DNA of 38,444 nucleotides from Methylococcaceae bacterium (GTDB lineage: Bacteria > Pseudomonadota > Gammaproteobacteria > Methylococcales > Methylomonadaceae): contig JAKIUK010000037.1 in assembly GCA_021647585.1 (NCBI GenBank), positions 1 to 38,444 on the forward strand. The letters are read 5' to 3'. Position 1 is the stretch's first letter. Each line of letters starts with the position of its first letter. Made by a program: the position numbers and the translations under genes. The notes under the pieces were generated by a model. That model ran no database searches. It was given only the letters and a program-made list of their open reading frames with translations, and had not been told where the DNA came from. Of this stretch, positions 26,352 through 35,490 are shown in pieces.

Positions 26352-26879
26352 ATGAAAAAAGTATGTGAAATTGCCCAGTTAGGAAACCCTGTTTTAAGAC
26401 AGCAGGCAGTGCAAGTGGAAGCGTTTGATTCTAACGGCATAATTAGAATTGTGAGGAATATGCTTCATGCCTTATCTGAATCCAGTGGAGTAGGTCTCGC
26501 TGCACCACAAATATCAGAATTAGTGCGAATTGTGATCATCGCCTCCCGGCCTACAAAACGCTATCCATTGGCGCCTGAAATGGAGCCAGTTGTGATGATG
26601 AATCCGAATTTTGAAGTTATATCTGAACTGATGAAAACAGACTGGGAAGGCTGTTTAAGTATTCCTGGAATTAGAGCATTAGTGCCTCGCTATGAGAAGA
26701 TAAAAATCAGCTATTATAATCAACAAGGCATTAAGCAGGAATTAGTGGCAGACAGCTTTATTGCCCGTATTTTTCAGCATGAATATGATCATTTAAACGG
26801 ATTGGTTTATCTTGACCGGGTCGTTAGTAACAAGGATATTGTTTCAGAAACTGAGTTTCAGAAATTAATGGATCAATGA
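26352..26879 (+). CDS. def: Peptide deformylase
   Basis: 175 residues. It removes the formyl group from N-terminal fMet. All three motifs are present: GVGLAAPQI (46-54), EGCLSIPG (metal ligand C101) and QHEYDHLNG (H143, E144, H147). ATG 26352 is preferred to the upstream TTG 26334, which adds only a non-conserved extension. It is divergent from the response-regulator gene with 94 bp between. No fmt partner follows; it stands alone and may be a second copy of def. Confidence 0.93.
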   Translation: MKKVCEIAQLGNPVLRQQAVQVEAFDSNGIIRIVRNMLHALSESSGVGLAAPQISELVRIVIIASRPTKRYPLAPEMEPVVMMNPNFEVISELMKTDWEGCLSIPGIRALVPRYEKIKISYYNQQGIKQELVADSFIARIFQHEYDHLNGLVYLDRVVSNKDIVSETEFQKLMDQ

Positions 26880-26886
26880 TTTTTTT

Positions 26887-26938
26887 AAAAACATGTTCCT
26901 CGTTTCCGATTAGAGATTGGTAACGAGGAAATGTTTTT
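26887..26938. terminator. Bidirectional terminator between def and fdsA
   Basis: 26887-26904 pairs with 26922-26938: 17 bp with one bulged G (26895), arms aaaaacat and ttcctcgtt. It is A/T-rich at the base on both strands, giving U-runs in either transcript. It lies 7 bases after the def stop and 8 before the fdsA stop, right for convergent genes. Confidence 0.8.
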
Positions 26939-26945
26939 AAGAAAT

Positions 26946-29720
26946 TTAGTTAATTCTTGTTCCTATAGTACCGCCAGCAGTTGCCTTAACCGCACAGAAT
27001 TTGAACTCTGGAATCTTGGCAGATGGATCTAAGGCTTCATTGGTAATCAAATTGGCACTGGCTTCGTTGTAACAGAAAGCCATGAACAGACTACCTTTCT
27101 GAATGCCAATATCAGCACGGGCATAAACGGTGACTTCCCCCCGTCTGGATTCAATAGTTATCAAACCACCAGGTTCTATACCCAAAGTTTTTAAGTCTTC
27201 AGGATGAATGGTCACAACTGGATCTGGCTCAATCGCATCCAGAGTAGTTGAGTGACGCGTCATACTGCCGGTATGCCAATGTTCCAACTGGCGACCGGTA
27301 ATGAATATTAAAGGATAGTCATTATCTGGCATTTCATCGGCATGAATGTATTCAGCAGGTACAAAGCGGCCTCGACCAGACTCAGTAGGAAAACCATCAG
27401 TGAAAATGATCGGTTCACCTGGGTCACCCACATTTTCTAATGGATAAGTTAAAGATTCTTCGCTTTCCAATCTGTCCCAGGTCATGCCTGCAATGCTATC
27501 CATTGCCAATCGCATTTCCTCAAAAACATCTTCAGGACCTTGGTAATCCCAGCCACAACCTAAGCGGTTTGCTATCTCTTGAAGAATCCATAAATCCTGT
27601 TTTGCATCTCCAGGAGGATTCACTACTTGACGCCCCATTTGTACACGTCTGTCGGTATTAGAGAAGGTGCCGTTTTTTTCATAAAATGCGGATGCAGGTA
27701 GAATTACATCGGCAAAGCCTGCGGTTTCTGTTAGAAAAATATCTTGTATAACCAGATGTTCAAGAGCCGCAAATGCTTCACGGGCATGATTCTGGTTTGG
27801 ATCTGACATGGCAGGGTTTTCACCTTGTACAAACATGCCAAAGACTTCTTTATCTAAAATAGCATGAATCATTTCTACTGTAGTTAAACCACGTTTAGGT
27901 TCTAGTTCTACACCCCATAGTTTCTCAAACTTAGCTTGATTTTCCGGGTCTTCAACGGGTTGGTAATCAGGGTAAACCATGGGGATTAAGCCAACATCCG
28001 ATGCACCTTGTACATTATTTTGCCCACGTAATGGATGTAAACCAGAGCCCGGCTTACCAATTTGACCGGTCATTAACGCTAGGGCAATAAGACAACGAGA
28101 GTTATCGGTACCATGAATATGTTGAGAAATACCCATTCCCCATAAAATCATGGACGCTTTAGAGTTTGCATAAAGTCTTGCAACTTCTCTCAAGGTATCG
28201 GCATCAATTCCACAGATAGGTGCAACTTTTTCTGGGCTGTAATTTTTTAAATGCATACGCATTTGGGCAAAATCTTCAGTATGTTTCTTGATGTAGTTAT
28301 CATCCTGCAGTCCTTCATCAAGGATCACATGCATAATTCCATTCAGCAAGGCAACGTCAGTATCTGGACGGAACTGTAATACATGTGTTGCGTATTTAGC
28401 AATATCAGTACGGTTTGGGTCTATTAAGATAATTTTAGTGCCATTTTTTGCTGCATTCTTCATGAATGTGGCTCCGACGGGATGGTTTACCGTTGGGTTT
28501 GACCCAATTATGATAATAACTTCTGCTTTGCTTACATCGGAGACAGGGTTGGATACCGCCCCGGAACCAAGACATTCAAGTAATGCAACAACAGAGGATG
28601 CATGACACAGACGAGTACAGTGATCGACATTGTTGGAGCCAAAACCGATACGCACCAGTTTTTGAAATAAGTAAGCTTCTTCATTACTGCCTTTAGCAGA
28701 ACCTAAACCGGCCAGGGCTTTTTTACCCTGGGAATCACGGATCTTTTTCAATCCTCCAGCGGCAAAATCTAAAGCTTCTTCCCAGCTGGCTTCACGAAAA
28801 ACTTTACCCAGATCATTAGGATCTAACAGTTCTGTTGTTTTGGCAACCCCCTCGCGTCTAATTAATGGCTTAGTTAAACGTAAAGGGTTGTGAATATAGT
28901 TGAAACCATAGCGGCCTTTTACACAGAGGCGGAAGTGGTTGGTGTCACCGTCTCGACCTTCAGTATATAAAATCTTGTTATCTTTAACATGGTATTTGAT
29001 TAAACAACCTACGCCACAATAAGGGCAGGTGGAATCAACAGTTTTGTCAGCAACTTCCAGGCCTACATTGTTAGCAGGCATTAAGGCTCCGGTAGGACAG
29101 GCTTGCACACATTCGCCACAGGCTACACAGCTGCTTGCAGCCATAGGGTCTGCAATATCAAAGACGATTTCAGAATGCGAGCCACGGTTAGCATAACCAA
29201 TGACATCGTTCATCTGTTCTTCACGACATGCTCTTAGGCAACGAGTACATTGAATACAGGCATCCATGTTGACGGCAATGGCAGGATGTGAGATATCAGC
29301 TGCCGGTTGTTGCCGTTGTTCAAATCGAGGTTCACCTACATTAAGTTTTTTAACCCATAAATCGAGTTCAGAATTTAATGTATAGGGTGATTCAGCTTGT
29401 TTTGGCATATCGGACTTAAGTAGTTCCAATACCATTTTTTGTGATTTGAGAGCACGTTCACTGGCTGTTTCAACTTTCATTCCTGCCGTTGCCGAGCGAC
29501 AACATGAAGGTGCCAAGGTTCTTTCACCTTCAATTTCAACAACACAGGCACGGCAATTGCCATCTGCACGCATGCCTTCTTTGTAACACAAGTGGGGTAT
29601 TTCAGTGCCTAAACGTTTTGCTGTCTGAATCAGGGTTTCGCCTTCAAATGCAGACACTTCTTCACCATTGAGCGTGAAGTTGACTGATGCTTTATTCATA
29701 TATTGTGGATTTGCAGCCAT
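26946..29720 (-). CDS. fdsA: NAD-dependent formate dehydrogenase, molybdenum catalytic subunit
   Basis: 924 residues. It oxidises formate to CO2 with a Mo-bis-PGD centre. In order: a [2Fe-2S] ferredoxin domain (C45, C56, C59, C73); two [4Fe-4S] clusters (C155/158/161/165 and C198/201/204/208); and the [4Fe-4S] of the Mo domain (C232, C235, C239, C266 in RLCVKG). The Mo ligand C372 is followed by H373 in CTRLCHASSV, the formate dehydrogenase pattern. The C-terminal dinucleotide-binding domain starts near residue 800 (DYPLIFITGRQLEHWHTGSM). There is no export signal, so it is soluble. It follows the fused diaphorase gene by 27 bp. Confidence 0.93.
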   Translation of the reverse strand: MAANPQYMNKASVNFTLNGEEVSAFEGETLIQTAKRLGTEIPHLCYKEGMRADGNCRACVVEIEGERTLAPSCCRSATAGMKVETASERALKSQKMVLELLKSDMPKQAESPYTLNSELDLWVKKLNVGEPRFEQRQQPAADISHPAIAVNMDACIQCTRCLRACREEQMNDVIGYANRGSHSEIVFDIADPMAASSCVACGECVQACPTGALMPANNVGLEVADKTVDSTCPYCGVGCLIKYHVKDNKILYTEGRDGDTNHFRLCVKGRYGFNYIHNPLRLTKPLIRREGVAKTTELLDPNDLGKVFREASWEEALDFAAGGLKKIRDSQGKKALAGLGSAKGSNEEAYLFQKLVRIGFGSNNVDHCTRLCHASSVVALLECLGSGAVSNPVSDVSKAEVIIIIGSNPTVNHPVGATFMKNAAKNGTKIILIDPNRTDIAKYATHVLQFRPDTDVALLNGIMHVILDEGLQDDNYIKKHTEDFAQMRMHLKNYSPEKVAPICGIDADTLREVARLYANSKASMILWGMGISQHIHGTDNSRCLIALALMTGQIGKPGSGLHPLRGQNNVQGASDVGLIPMVYPDYQPVEDPENQAKFEKLWGVELEPKRGLTTVEMIHAILDKEVFGMFVQGENPAMSDPNQNHAREAFAALEHLVIQDIFLTETAGFADVILPASAFYEKNGTFSNTDRRVQMGRQVVNPPGDAKQDLWILQEIANRLGCGWDYQGPEDVFEEMRLAMDSIAGMTWDRLESEESLTYPLENVGDPGEPIIFTDGFPTESGRGRFVPAEYIHADEMPDNDYPLIFITGRQLEHWHTGSMTRHSTTLDAIEPDPVVTIHPEDLKTLGIEPGGLITIESRRGEVTVYARADIGIQKGSLFMAFCYNEASANLITNEALDPSAKIPEFKFCAVKATAGGTIGTRIN

Positions 29721-29747
29721 GATTTAATCTCTTCTACTTAACGGGTT

Positions 29748-31439
29748 TCACAATTCTTTTGGAAAATATTTGATAACGCAACGCATAGGATTCGGGGCTG
29801 CTTGCCCTAAACCACAAATGGATGCATCAACCATAACAGCTGAAAGTTCTTCCAGTAAATCGGTGTCCCAGTCTTTCTGCTCCATTAATGTCGCAGCTTT
29901 AGCGGTTCCAACCCGGCAAGGTGTGCATTGACCACAGGATTCTTCTTCAAAAAACTTCATGGCATTGAGGGCCAGCTTTTTTGCACTATCCTGATTAGAA
30001 AAAACAATAACAGCTGCAGAACCAATAAAACAGCCATATTGATTTAAGGTGTCGAAGTCCATGGGGATATCTGCCATGGATTCAGGCAACATACCACCTG
30101 AAGCCCCCCCAGGGAAATAACCATAAAACTCATGACCTTCTTGCATACCTTCGCAATATTCATCAATCAATTCCCGCATGGTAATGCCAGCAGGTGCTAA
30201 ATGTACCCCAGGTTTTTTGACACGGCCTGAGATTGAGAAAGAGCGTAAACCTTTTCGTTCGTGTCGACCATGAGAAGAAAACCAGTCAGGGCCTTTTTCG
30301 ATAATATCTCTGACCCAGTAAACGGATTCCATATTATGTTCCAGGGTAGGGCGTCCAAATAAGCCAACTTCAGCCAGGAAGGGAGGTCTTAATCGTGGCA
30401 TACCCCGTTTACCTTCAATAGATTCAACCATGGCTGATTCTTCGCCACAAATATAAGCGCCTGCACCTCGTCGTAAATATATAGGTGGCATATTATAAAT
30501 AGTGGAGGGTGGATTGTTTTGCAGATTGGCAATTTCTTTAGTCAGAATGTCGCGGCAACCGGCATATTCATCACGTAGATAGACATAAATTGCTTCACAA
30601 CCTACAGTTAATGCAGCAATCATCATGCCTTCAAGAAATCTGTGCGGGTCCTGTTCTAAATAATGTCTATCTTTAAATGTGCCTGGCTCGCCTTCATCAA
30701 TATTAACAGCCATCATTCTTGGAGCAGCAAAACTATTGACGATGCGCCATTTTCTACCGGCCGGGAAACCGGCTCCACCTAAACCACGTAAGCCTGAATC
30801 TTCCATTTTTTTCAAAATGGATTCGGTATTGATTGTTCCTTCAACCACTTTTTTTAATGTTTGATAACCACCCTCTGACAGGTAGTGCTCCATGCTTATG
30901 TAATCTGTCATGGAATCTTTAATGTCATTATTTTCAACGGCTGTTGTGACCGAATCTGTCGTTGCCTGATGGAGAGGGTTTTGACCAACAACAGCAACTG
31001 GTGCATGTTGGCAACGTCCAACACAAGGTACTTTTTGAACTCGAACTTTATCGTTTAACCCCTGCTCCAAGGCATCAATTAGATCATGTGCACCAGCCAT
31101 TTCACAGGAAATAGATTCACACACTCGAACAGTGAGAGAGGGAGGTGCTGTTTGCCCTTCTTTAACGACATCAAAATGATGATAGAAAGAAGCAACTTCG
31201 AATACTTCGGCTGTCGAAAGGTTCATCTCATGAGCCAGGGCTACCAAGTGTTTTGATGAAATATGCTGATAATGATCCTGAATTTTGTGCAAATGTTCAA
31301 TCAATAAATCCCGTTGACGTGATTCATCACCTAAAAGAGACTTTACCTCCTCCAAAGCCGTAAGATCAACTGCATGACCCTTTGGTCCACGTCGTTTTTT
31401 CTTTTTTATCTGATCAGGTGATATTGTTATTACTGCCAC
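29748..31439 (-). CDS. fdsB: Formate dehydrogenase diaphorase subunit, fused FdsG-FdsB (NuoE-NuoF-like)
   Basis: 563 residues. Residues 1-155 are NuoE/FdsG-like with a thioredoxin-type [2Fe-2S] site (C107, C112, C139, C143). Residues 175-560 are NuoF/FdsB-like: the FMN/NADH site RGLGGAGFPAGRKW, NIDEGEPGTFKDRHYL and YICGEESAMVESIEGKRGMP. The terminal [4Fe-4S] site is ESCGQCTPCR plus C in SICGLGQ. It reduces NAD+ with electrons from FdsA. In Cupriavidus the two parts are separate genes. GTG start, with GAGGA seven bases upstream. First gene of the operon. Confidence 0.9.
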   Translation of the reverse strand: MAVITISPDQIKKKKRRGPKGHAVDLTALEEVKSLLGDESRQRDLLIEHLHKIQDHYQHISSKHLVALAHEMNLSTAEVFEVASFYHHFDVVKEGQTAPPSLTVRVCESISCEMAGAHDLIDALEQGLNDKVRVQKVPCVGRCQHAPVAVVGQNPLHQATTDSVTTAVENNDIKDSMTDYISMEHYLSEGGYQTLKKVVEGTINTESILKKMEDSGLRGLGGAGFPAGRKWRIVNSFAAPRMMAVNIDEGEPGTFKDRHYLEQDPHRFLEGMMIAALTVGCEAIYVYLRDEYAGCRDILTKEIANLQNNPPSTIYNMPPIYLRRGAGAYICGEESAMVESIEGKRGMPRLRPPFLAEVGLFGRPTLEHNMESVYWVRDIIEKGPDWFSSHGRHERKGLRSFSISGRVKKPGVHLAPAGITMRELIDEYCEGMQEGHEFYGYFPGGASGGMLPESMADIPMDFDTLNQYGCFIGSAAVIVFSNQDSAKKLALNAMKFFEEESCGQCTPCRVGTAKAATLMEQKDWDTDLLEELSAVMVDASICGLGQAAPNPMRCVIKYFPKEL

Positions 31440-31927
31440 ACGTCTTTCCTCAATTATATGGATTTATAGTTTGTTGACCATGCCCATTGGAATACTATTC
31501 GTAATCAAAGCATAGGACCATAACAAATTAGCCGAACTTTACCGTAGTTAATACATTATTATCAAGTCATCATTTTTTATCAACACTATCATTTTTAATG
31601 ATATTGCTGAATTCTGTGTTCTATTTTTGCTATGAAGATCAGTATACTATTACCTTGGTAAGATAGTCGGAAGTTATTTTAAGGGAGCTGGAAATAAATA
31701 ATCGTCCAATATTGGGCAGTAGTTTGTTTGTCTTCAATCGTGTAGCATTAAGCGAATAGCAGGTTAGGCAATTGTTGCTACACGATTGAAGACGGACAAA
31801 AAGACCAGTAAGATTGGATGATTATTTTTTTATCCCCTAATCCTAATCATTGATTTATATTTGTTAATGTTGTGTCAATCTTAATGACAGACTATTTATT
31901 CCGAAAAAGTAGCTACAAGGAATTATT
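31440..31927. other. Divergent promoter region of the formate dehydrogenase and relay operons
   Basis: 488 bp between divergent genes. Apart from a 130-bp palindrome (31697-31826) no gene is seen. It must hold both promoters; none could be fixed with confidence. Confidence 0.4.
31697..31826. repeat. Palindromic element, 130 bp, with a perfect 18-bp inner stem
   Basis: gtcttcaatcgtgtagca (31730-31747) and its exact complement (31776-31793) enclose a 28-base loop. The outer arms aataatcgtccaat (31697-31710) and attggatgattatt (31813-31826) also pair, with one mismatch. A related half copy lies at 8043-8076. It sits in the intergenic region upstream of the metallohydrolase gene. Confidence 0.7.
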
Positions 31928-32842
31928 TTGAAAACCATATTTTTTTTATTTTGTACTTTAGTTATACAAAATGTGAGCGCAGTTACAACACTGGCTGTTA
32001 CTGAAGTTTCTCCTGGTATCTATGTGCATTTTGGTCCACATCAATTACCTGACAAAATCAATCATGGTGAAATTGCCAATATTGGTTTTATTATTGGGGA
32101 TTCCTGTGTTGCAGTGATTGACACGGGTGGTAATCCAGATCAAGGTTATGCCTTGAAAAATACCATAGAACAGATCACTATAAAGCCGGTTTGTTATGTG
32201 ATAAATACCCATGTCCATCCTGATCATATTCTAGGTAATATTGCGTTTAAACAGTCTGGGGTAAAGTTCATTGGCCATAAAAAACTGGCTAGAGCAATGG
32301 CAGTAAGAGGAGAGTATTACATTGCTAAGGCCTCTGATCAATTAGCTGTTAAATTGACAGCCAAGCATATTATTGCTCCTGATATGCCAGTTAAAAGACA
32401 CATGACTTTAGACTTGGGTGGCAGAAAAATTACCTTAACAGCCCACCCTACAGCGCATACAGATAATGATTTGACTGTTTTTGATCAAAATACGGATACT
32501 TTATGGATTTCTGATTTGTTATTTATAGGGCACTTGCCTGTTATTGATGGTAGCCTTAAAGGATGGTTAAAAGAGCTTAAGCGTATGGAAAAGCAGGATT
32601 ATAAAGTGGTTATTCCTGGGCATGGTCCGGCAGTTACCGACTGGCCAAAAAGTTTACAGCCAGAAAAAAAATATCTACAAACATTATTGTCTGAAATTCG
32701 TAAAATGATTGCTAAAGGACAGTTTATTGAGGATGCGGTTAATCAGGTGGGGTATTTAGACAAAGGACAATGGAAGTTATTTGAGCAGTTTCATAAAAAA
32801 AATGTAACAACCGCTTTTGCTGAATTGGAATGGGAAGATTGA
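31928..32842 (+). CDS. Quinoprotein relay system zinc metallohydrolase (SoxH-like, MBL fold)
   Basis: 304 residues, exported. The signal peptide is IFFLFCTLVIQNVSA. The metallo-beta-lactamase zinc motif H95-x-H97-x-D99-H100 is in NTHVHPDHILGN. Further ligands lie in PTAHTDNDLTVF, DLLFIGHLP and IPGHGPAV. Members of this SoxH-related family sit beside PQQ-dependent dehydrogenases with a SoxYZ-like carrier, their role being unproven. The start is TTG with AAGGA seven bases upstream. The next gene follows after 28 bp. No quinoprotein dehydrogenase is in the window. Confidence 0.8.
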   Translation: MKTIFFLFCTLVIQNVSAVTTLAVTEVSPGIYVHFGPHQLPDKINHGEIANIGFIIGDSCVAVIDTGGNPDQGYALKNTIEQITIKPVCYVINTHVHPDHILGNIAFKQSGVKFIGHKKLARAMAVRGEYYIAKASDQLAVKLTAKHIIAPDMPVKRHMTLDLGGRKITLTAHPTAHTDNDLTVFDQNTDTLWISDLLFIGHLPVIDGSLKGWLKELKRMEKQDYKVVIPGHGPAVTDWPKSLQPEKKYLQTLLSEIRKMIAKGQFIEDAVNQVGYLDKGQWKLFEQFHKKNVTTAFAELEWED

Positions 32843-32870
32843 TATATTTAATAAATATTTAGAGGTAAAA

Positions 32871-33710
32871 ATGAAAAAACAAATAGTTAATGCGTGGTTT
32901 TTGGTTCTATTAATAACACCGTTGCTGGCATCAGCTGCCAAAGATGAGAGGGATTGGAACAAAATACTTAAAAAACAGTATTTTTCTGGGCAGTCAATTC
33001 ATCAATCAAATGATGTTATTGAAATTGAAGCCCCTTATAGGGCAGAGGACCCCGCATTAGTTCCTGTACAAATTATCAGTCATATTGCCCAGACTAAAGC
33101 TCAATATATTAAAAAAATCACCGTATTTGTTGATAAAAACCCTTTTCCATTTGTTGGTGAATTTGAATTTACGCCTGAGAGTGGAAAAGCCAGTCTGGCT
33201 ATGCGAGTCCGGGTAAATTCCTATAGTTATATCAGAGCCATTGCAGAAATGAATGATGGACAGCTTTATATGACTAAGAAGTTTGTTAAGGCCAGTGGTG
33301 GTTGCTCAGCTCCAATTGGGGCAGATTTAGATGCGGCAATGAAACGCCTGGGGAAAATGAAATTTAGATTGGATAAAGGGGTAAAAAAAGATGATGCAAC
33401 TTTGGCTCAATTATTGATAAGTCATCCCAATATTACCGGTATGCAAATGGACCAAGTGACTCGTTTTGTTAAAAAGTCACATTTTGTGGATCATTTAAAA
33501 GTGACATTTGATGGTAAACCAGTATTAACTGCAAAAATAGATATTGCGATCAGTGCTGACCCCAATTTTAGATTCTACTTTGTTCCCAATAAAAAAGGAG
33601 TATTAAAAGCAGAATTTAGTGATACCTCCTGTGAATCACCCACTAGCAGAAAGGTTTGTACCAAAGGTAAAAGTTATTCAAGCAGTTATACGGTAAACCC
33701 TTCGATTTAG
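32871..33710 (+). CDS. Quinoprotein dehydrogenase-associated SoxYZ-like carrier protein
   Basis: 279 residues from ATG 32871, chosen over an upstream in-frame start because AGAGG lies five bases before it and a proper signal peptide follows (AWFLVLLITPLLASA). The N-terminal ~145 residues are SoxY-like, ending in SGGCSAPIG with C145 as the putative carrier cysteine. The remainder is SoxZ-like. So SoxY and SoxZ are fused in one periplasmic chain, the form found next to PQQ dehydrogenases in methylotrophs. The cargo is unknown; in true SoxYZ it is a sulfur substrate bound to the GGC cysteine. Confidence 0.82.
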   Translation: MKKQIVNAWFLVLLITPLLASAAKDERDWNKILKKQYFSGQSIHQSNDVIEIEAPYRAEDPALVPVQIISHIAQTKAQYIKKITVFVDKNPFPFVGEFEFTPESGKASLAMRVRVNSYSYIRAIAEMNDGQLYMTKKFVKASGGCSAPIGADLDAAMKRLGKMKFRLDKGVKKDDATLAQLLISHPNITGMQMDQVTRFVKKSHFVDHLKVTFDGKPVLTAKIDIAISADPNFRFYFVPNKKGVLKAEFSDTSCESPTSRKVCTKGKSYSSSYTVNPSI

Positions 33711-33719
33711 ATAGGTGAC

Positions 33720-33743
33720 GGGGTTCTAATGATTTCGAACCCC
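33720..33743. terminator. Hairpin between convergent genes
   Basis: GGGGTTC (33720-33726) pairs with GAACCCC (33737-33743) around a 10-base loop, just after the SoxYZ-like stop and before the stop of the opposite lipoprotein. No T tract on either side, so it is a modest terminator candidate. Confidence 0.5.
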
Positions 33744-33749
33744 ATTCAC

Positions 33750-34148
33750 TTACATTACAAAACACTGAGATTCAGCATATTTTTCAGCTTCTTTAAGGCG
33801 GGTTCTTAAATCTTTTGATTGTGCAGGGTCACGAAAAGCCCCCCCTTTTTCTCCAGGGATTTTCTTTAAATAAGAAAAAGTCCTGGCATCTTCATATTCT
33901 ATAAATGTTAACTTTTCTGCAATTTTATCTATTTTACAACCACATGCATATTGGTTAATAAAAGCTTTACTGCCTGTTAATCCACCGTGTTTGGCAATAC
34001 AGTTAAAGACATATTCAACTCGGTCACGAGTGGGGTAGTCGTTAACAAAGGTAGTTTGCTGCTTTTTCTCTAGTTCTTTTTCCGGTGCAGTTGTGCAGCC
34101 AGACATTAGCGTTAATAAAGCAACTGATAAAATTATTTTTTTATTCAT
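33750..34148 (-). CDS. Small putative lipoprotein of unknown function
   Basis: 132 residues. Signal peptide with lipobox LMSGC (Cys about residue 18), so it should be a lipoprotein. The mature part is charged and helical, with three conserved-looking cysteines (FNCIAKHGG, YACGCKI, SQCFVM). I do not recognise the family. It is convergent with the SoxYZ-like gene. The cysteines would suit disulfides or metal/haem contact in the periplasm, but this is a guess. Confidence 0.6.
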   Translation of the reverse strand: MNKKIILSVALLTLMSGCTTAPEKELEKKQQTTFVNDYPTRDRVEYVFNCIAKHGGLTGSKAFINQYACGCKIDKIAEKLTFIEYEDARTFSYLKKIPGEKGGAFRDPAQSKDLRTRLKEAEKYAESQCFVM

Positions 34149-34277
34149 TTGTTATGTTTTTCCATAAAACGTAAAAGTTAGCCCAAAAAGTTGAGCAATG
34201 TTATTTAATGGCTATTGAAAGCACAGGTTAAACTTTATAAAAAGTCACTCTTGACAGTTTTAATTATTTTAATGAAC

Positions 34278-34361
34278 TGTGATTTCGACCAGCAGGAGAA
34301 ATCTTAAATATAAACTAAGGCCTCATAACCACAAGATTCCTCCTTACACTCGGAATGACTC
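34278..34361. repeat. Inverted repeat of the TGTCATTYCGACCAGC family
   Basis: The left arm 34278-34305 (tgtgatttcgaccagcagga...) pairs imperfectly with the right arm ending cggaatgact at 34360. Same family as 2131-2213. It sits between two lipoprotein genes. Confidence 0.6.
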
Positions 34362-34404
34362 ATTACGTTGAGTAGTTACAACAACTATTGTATTTAGCCT
34401 GTGT

Positions 34405-34875
34405 TTATTCTTCAACAGCAAAGTCGACAATTTGTCTAAGAATTTTGTTCATTTTTTTGCTAAATTTATTTAAATCATTATTGTCTGTGTCGACAGGCAA
34501 TAAATGTGTTTTCACTATAGTTTTTCCGTCAAATTCATACGTTACTATATTACAGGGCATATAACTTACGGCATGCGGAGACATAAGTAATAATGTTTTT
34601 GCATGGGTTAAATTACAGAACTGTAGTGTATCGTATTCAGGAAAGTTTTTCGTGCCTCTATCACGTATCACCTTACCTACTCTGCTATGTCCGGTAATGC
34701 GAAAATTGTGATCAGCGATAGCAATTTCCAGTTCAGCTAATACATCATCGTAAGGTTTTTGTGTTTCTTGCTGATAATGGAAAATCATTTCACCATTAGG
34801 CTGTTGAGATGCACAACTTGCAATAAATATCAGAGTTGCGAAAATGAGCGTTCTAATTAACATTTTTTTAAACAT
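34405..34875 (-). CDS. DUF302-domain lipoprotein
   Basis: 156 residues. A signal peptide with lipobox IASC (Cys about residue 21) is followed by a DUF302 domain: FHYQQETQKPYDDVLAELEI, then RITGHSRVGKVIRDRG. FCNLTHAKTLLLMSPHAVSY and MPCNIVTYEFDGKTIV are its core strands. DUF302 proteins are common in sulfur- and metal-handling bacteria, without a defined reaction. It is divergent from mobA with 18 bp between starts, so the promoters must overlap the coding ends. Confidence 0.75.
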   Translation of the reverse strand: MFKKMLIRTLIFATLIFIASCASQQPNGEMIFHYQQETQKPYDDVLAELEIAIADHNFRITGHSRVGKVIRDRGTKNFPEYDTLQFCNLTHAKTLLLMSPHAVSYMPCNIVTYEFDGKTIVKTHLLPVDTDNNDLNKFSKKMNKILRQIVDFAVEE

Positions 34876-34893
34876 ACTTTAAAGCTTAGCATT

Positions 34894-35490
34894 ATGGAAG
34901 AGCAAAACAAAGTAACAGGTGTCGTTTTAGCCGGTGGTTTGGCTAGACGGATGAATAAGCAAGATAAAGGTCTGATTAATTATAATAACAGACCTATGGT
35001 GAGTTATGCGGTAGAAGCGATGTCTCAGGTTGCAGATCCTGTTTTAATCAATGCGAATCGAAATCAACAAGCATATATGCAGTTTGGTTGTAGAGTCATA
35101 GCAGACCAGACGGATACTTTTGATGGGCCACTGGCGGGTGTTTTGTCGGCAATGAGTAATGCTAATACAGAAAATTTAATCGTTATGCCGTGTGATTCAC
35201 CTTTGATTAAGGCCGAACACCTGAAAAAGTTATTATTGTCATTGCAAAAAAATAATATGGAAATTGCAGTTGCCTTTGATGGTCAGCGTATGCATCCCGT
35301 TTTTCTTGCTCTGAAAACATCATTAGAAAACAGTCTAAAACAATATTTACAGCAGGGTAACCGTAAAATTGATTTATGGCTGCAACAACATAAACTAATT
35401 AAAGTTGATTTTAGTCAGGATGCCGAAGTTTTTTTAAATATTAATACCCTGTCAGAACTGGAAACATTAGAGAAAAGTAAAGATGCATAA
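34894..35490 (+). CDS. mobA: Molybdenum cofactor guanylyltransferase
   Basis: 198 residues. It attaches GMP to molybdopterin to make the guanine dinucleotide cofactor used by the bis-MGD enzymes of this window. Motifs: GVVLAGGLARRMNKQDKGL (nucleotide-binding loop), RVIADQTDTFDGPLAGVLSA and VMPCDSPLI (metal/GTP Asp). It overlaps fdhD by 8 bp; together they form a molybdoenzyme maturation operon. Confidence 0.9.
   Translation: MEEQNKVTGVVLAGGLARRMNKQDKGLINYNNRPMVSYAVEAMSQVADPVLINANRNQQAYMQFGCRVIADQTDTFDGPLAGVLSAMSNANTENLIVMPCDSPLIKAEHLKKLLLSLQKNNMEIAVAFDGQRMHPVFLALKTSLENSLKQYLQQGNRKIDLWLQQHKLIKVDFSQDAEVFLNINTLSELETLEKSKDA

Noticed and set aside
26258..26440. N-terminal extension of the response regulator to 26440
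   Set aside because: It would read antisense through the start of peptide deformylase; the receiver domain begins right after ATG 26257.
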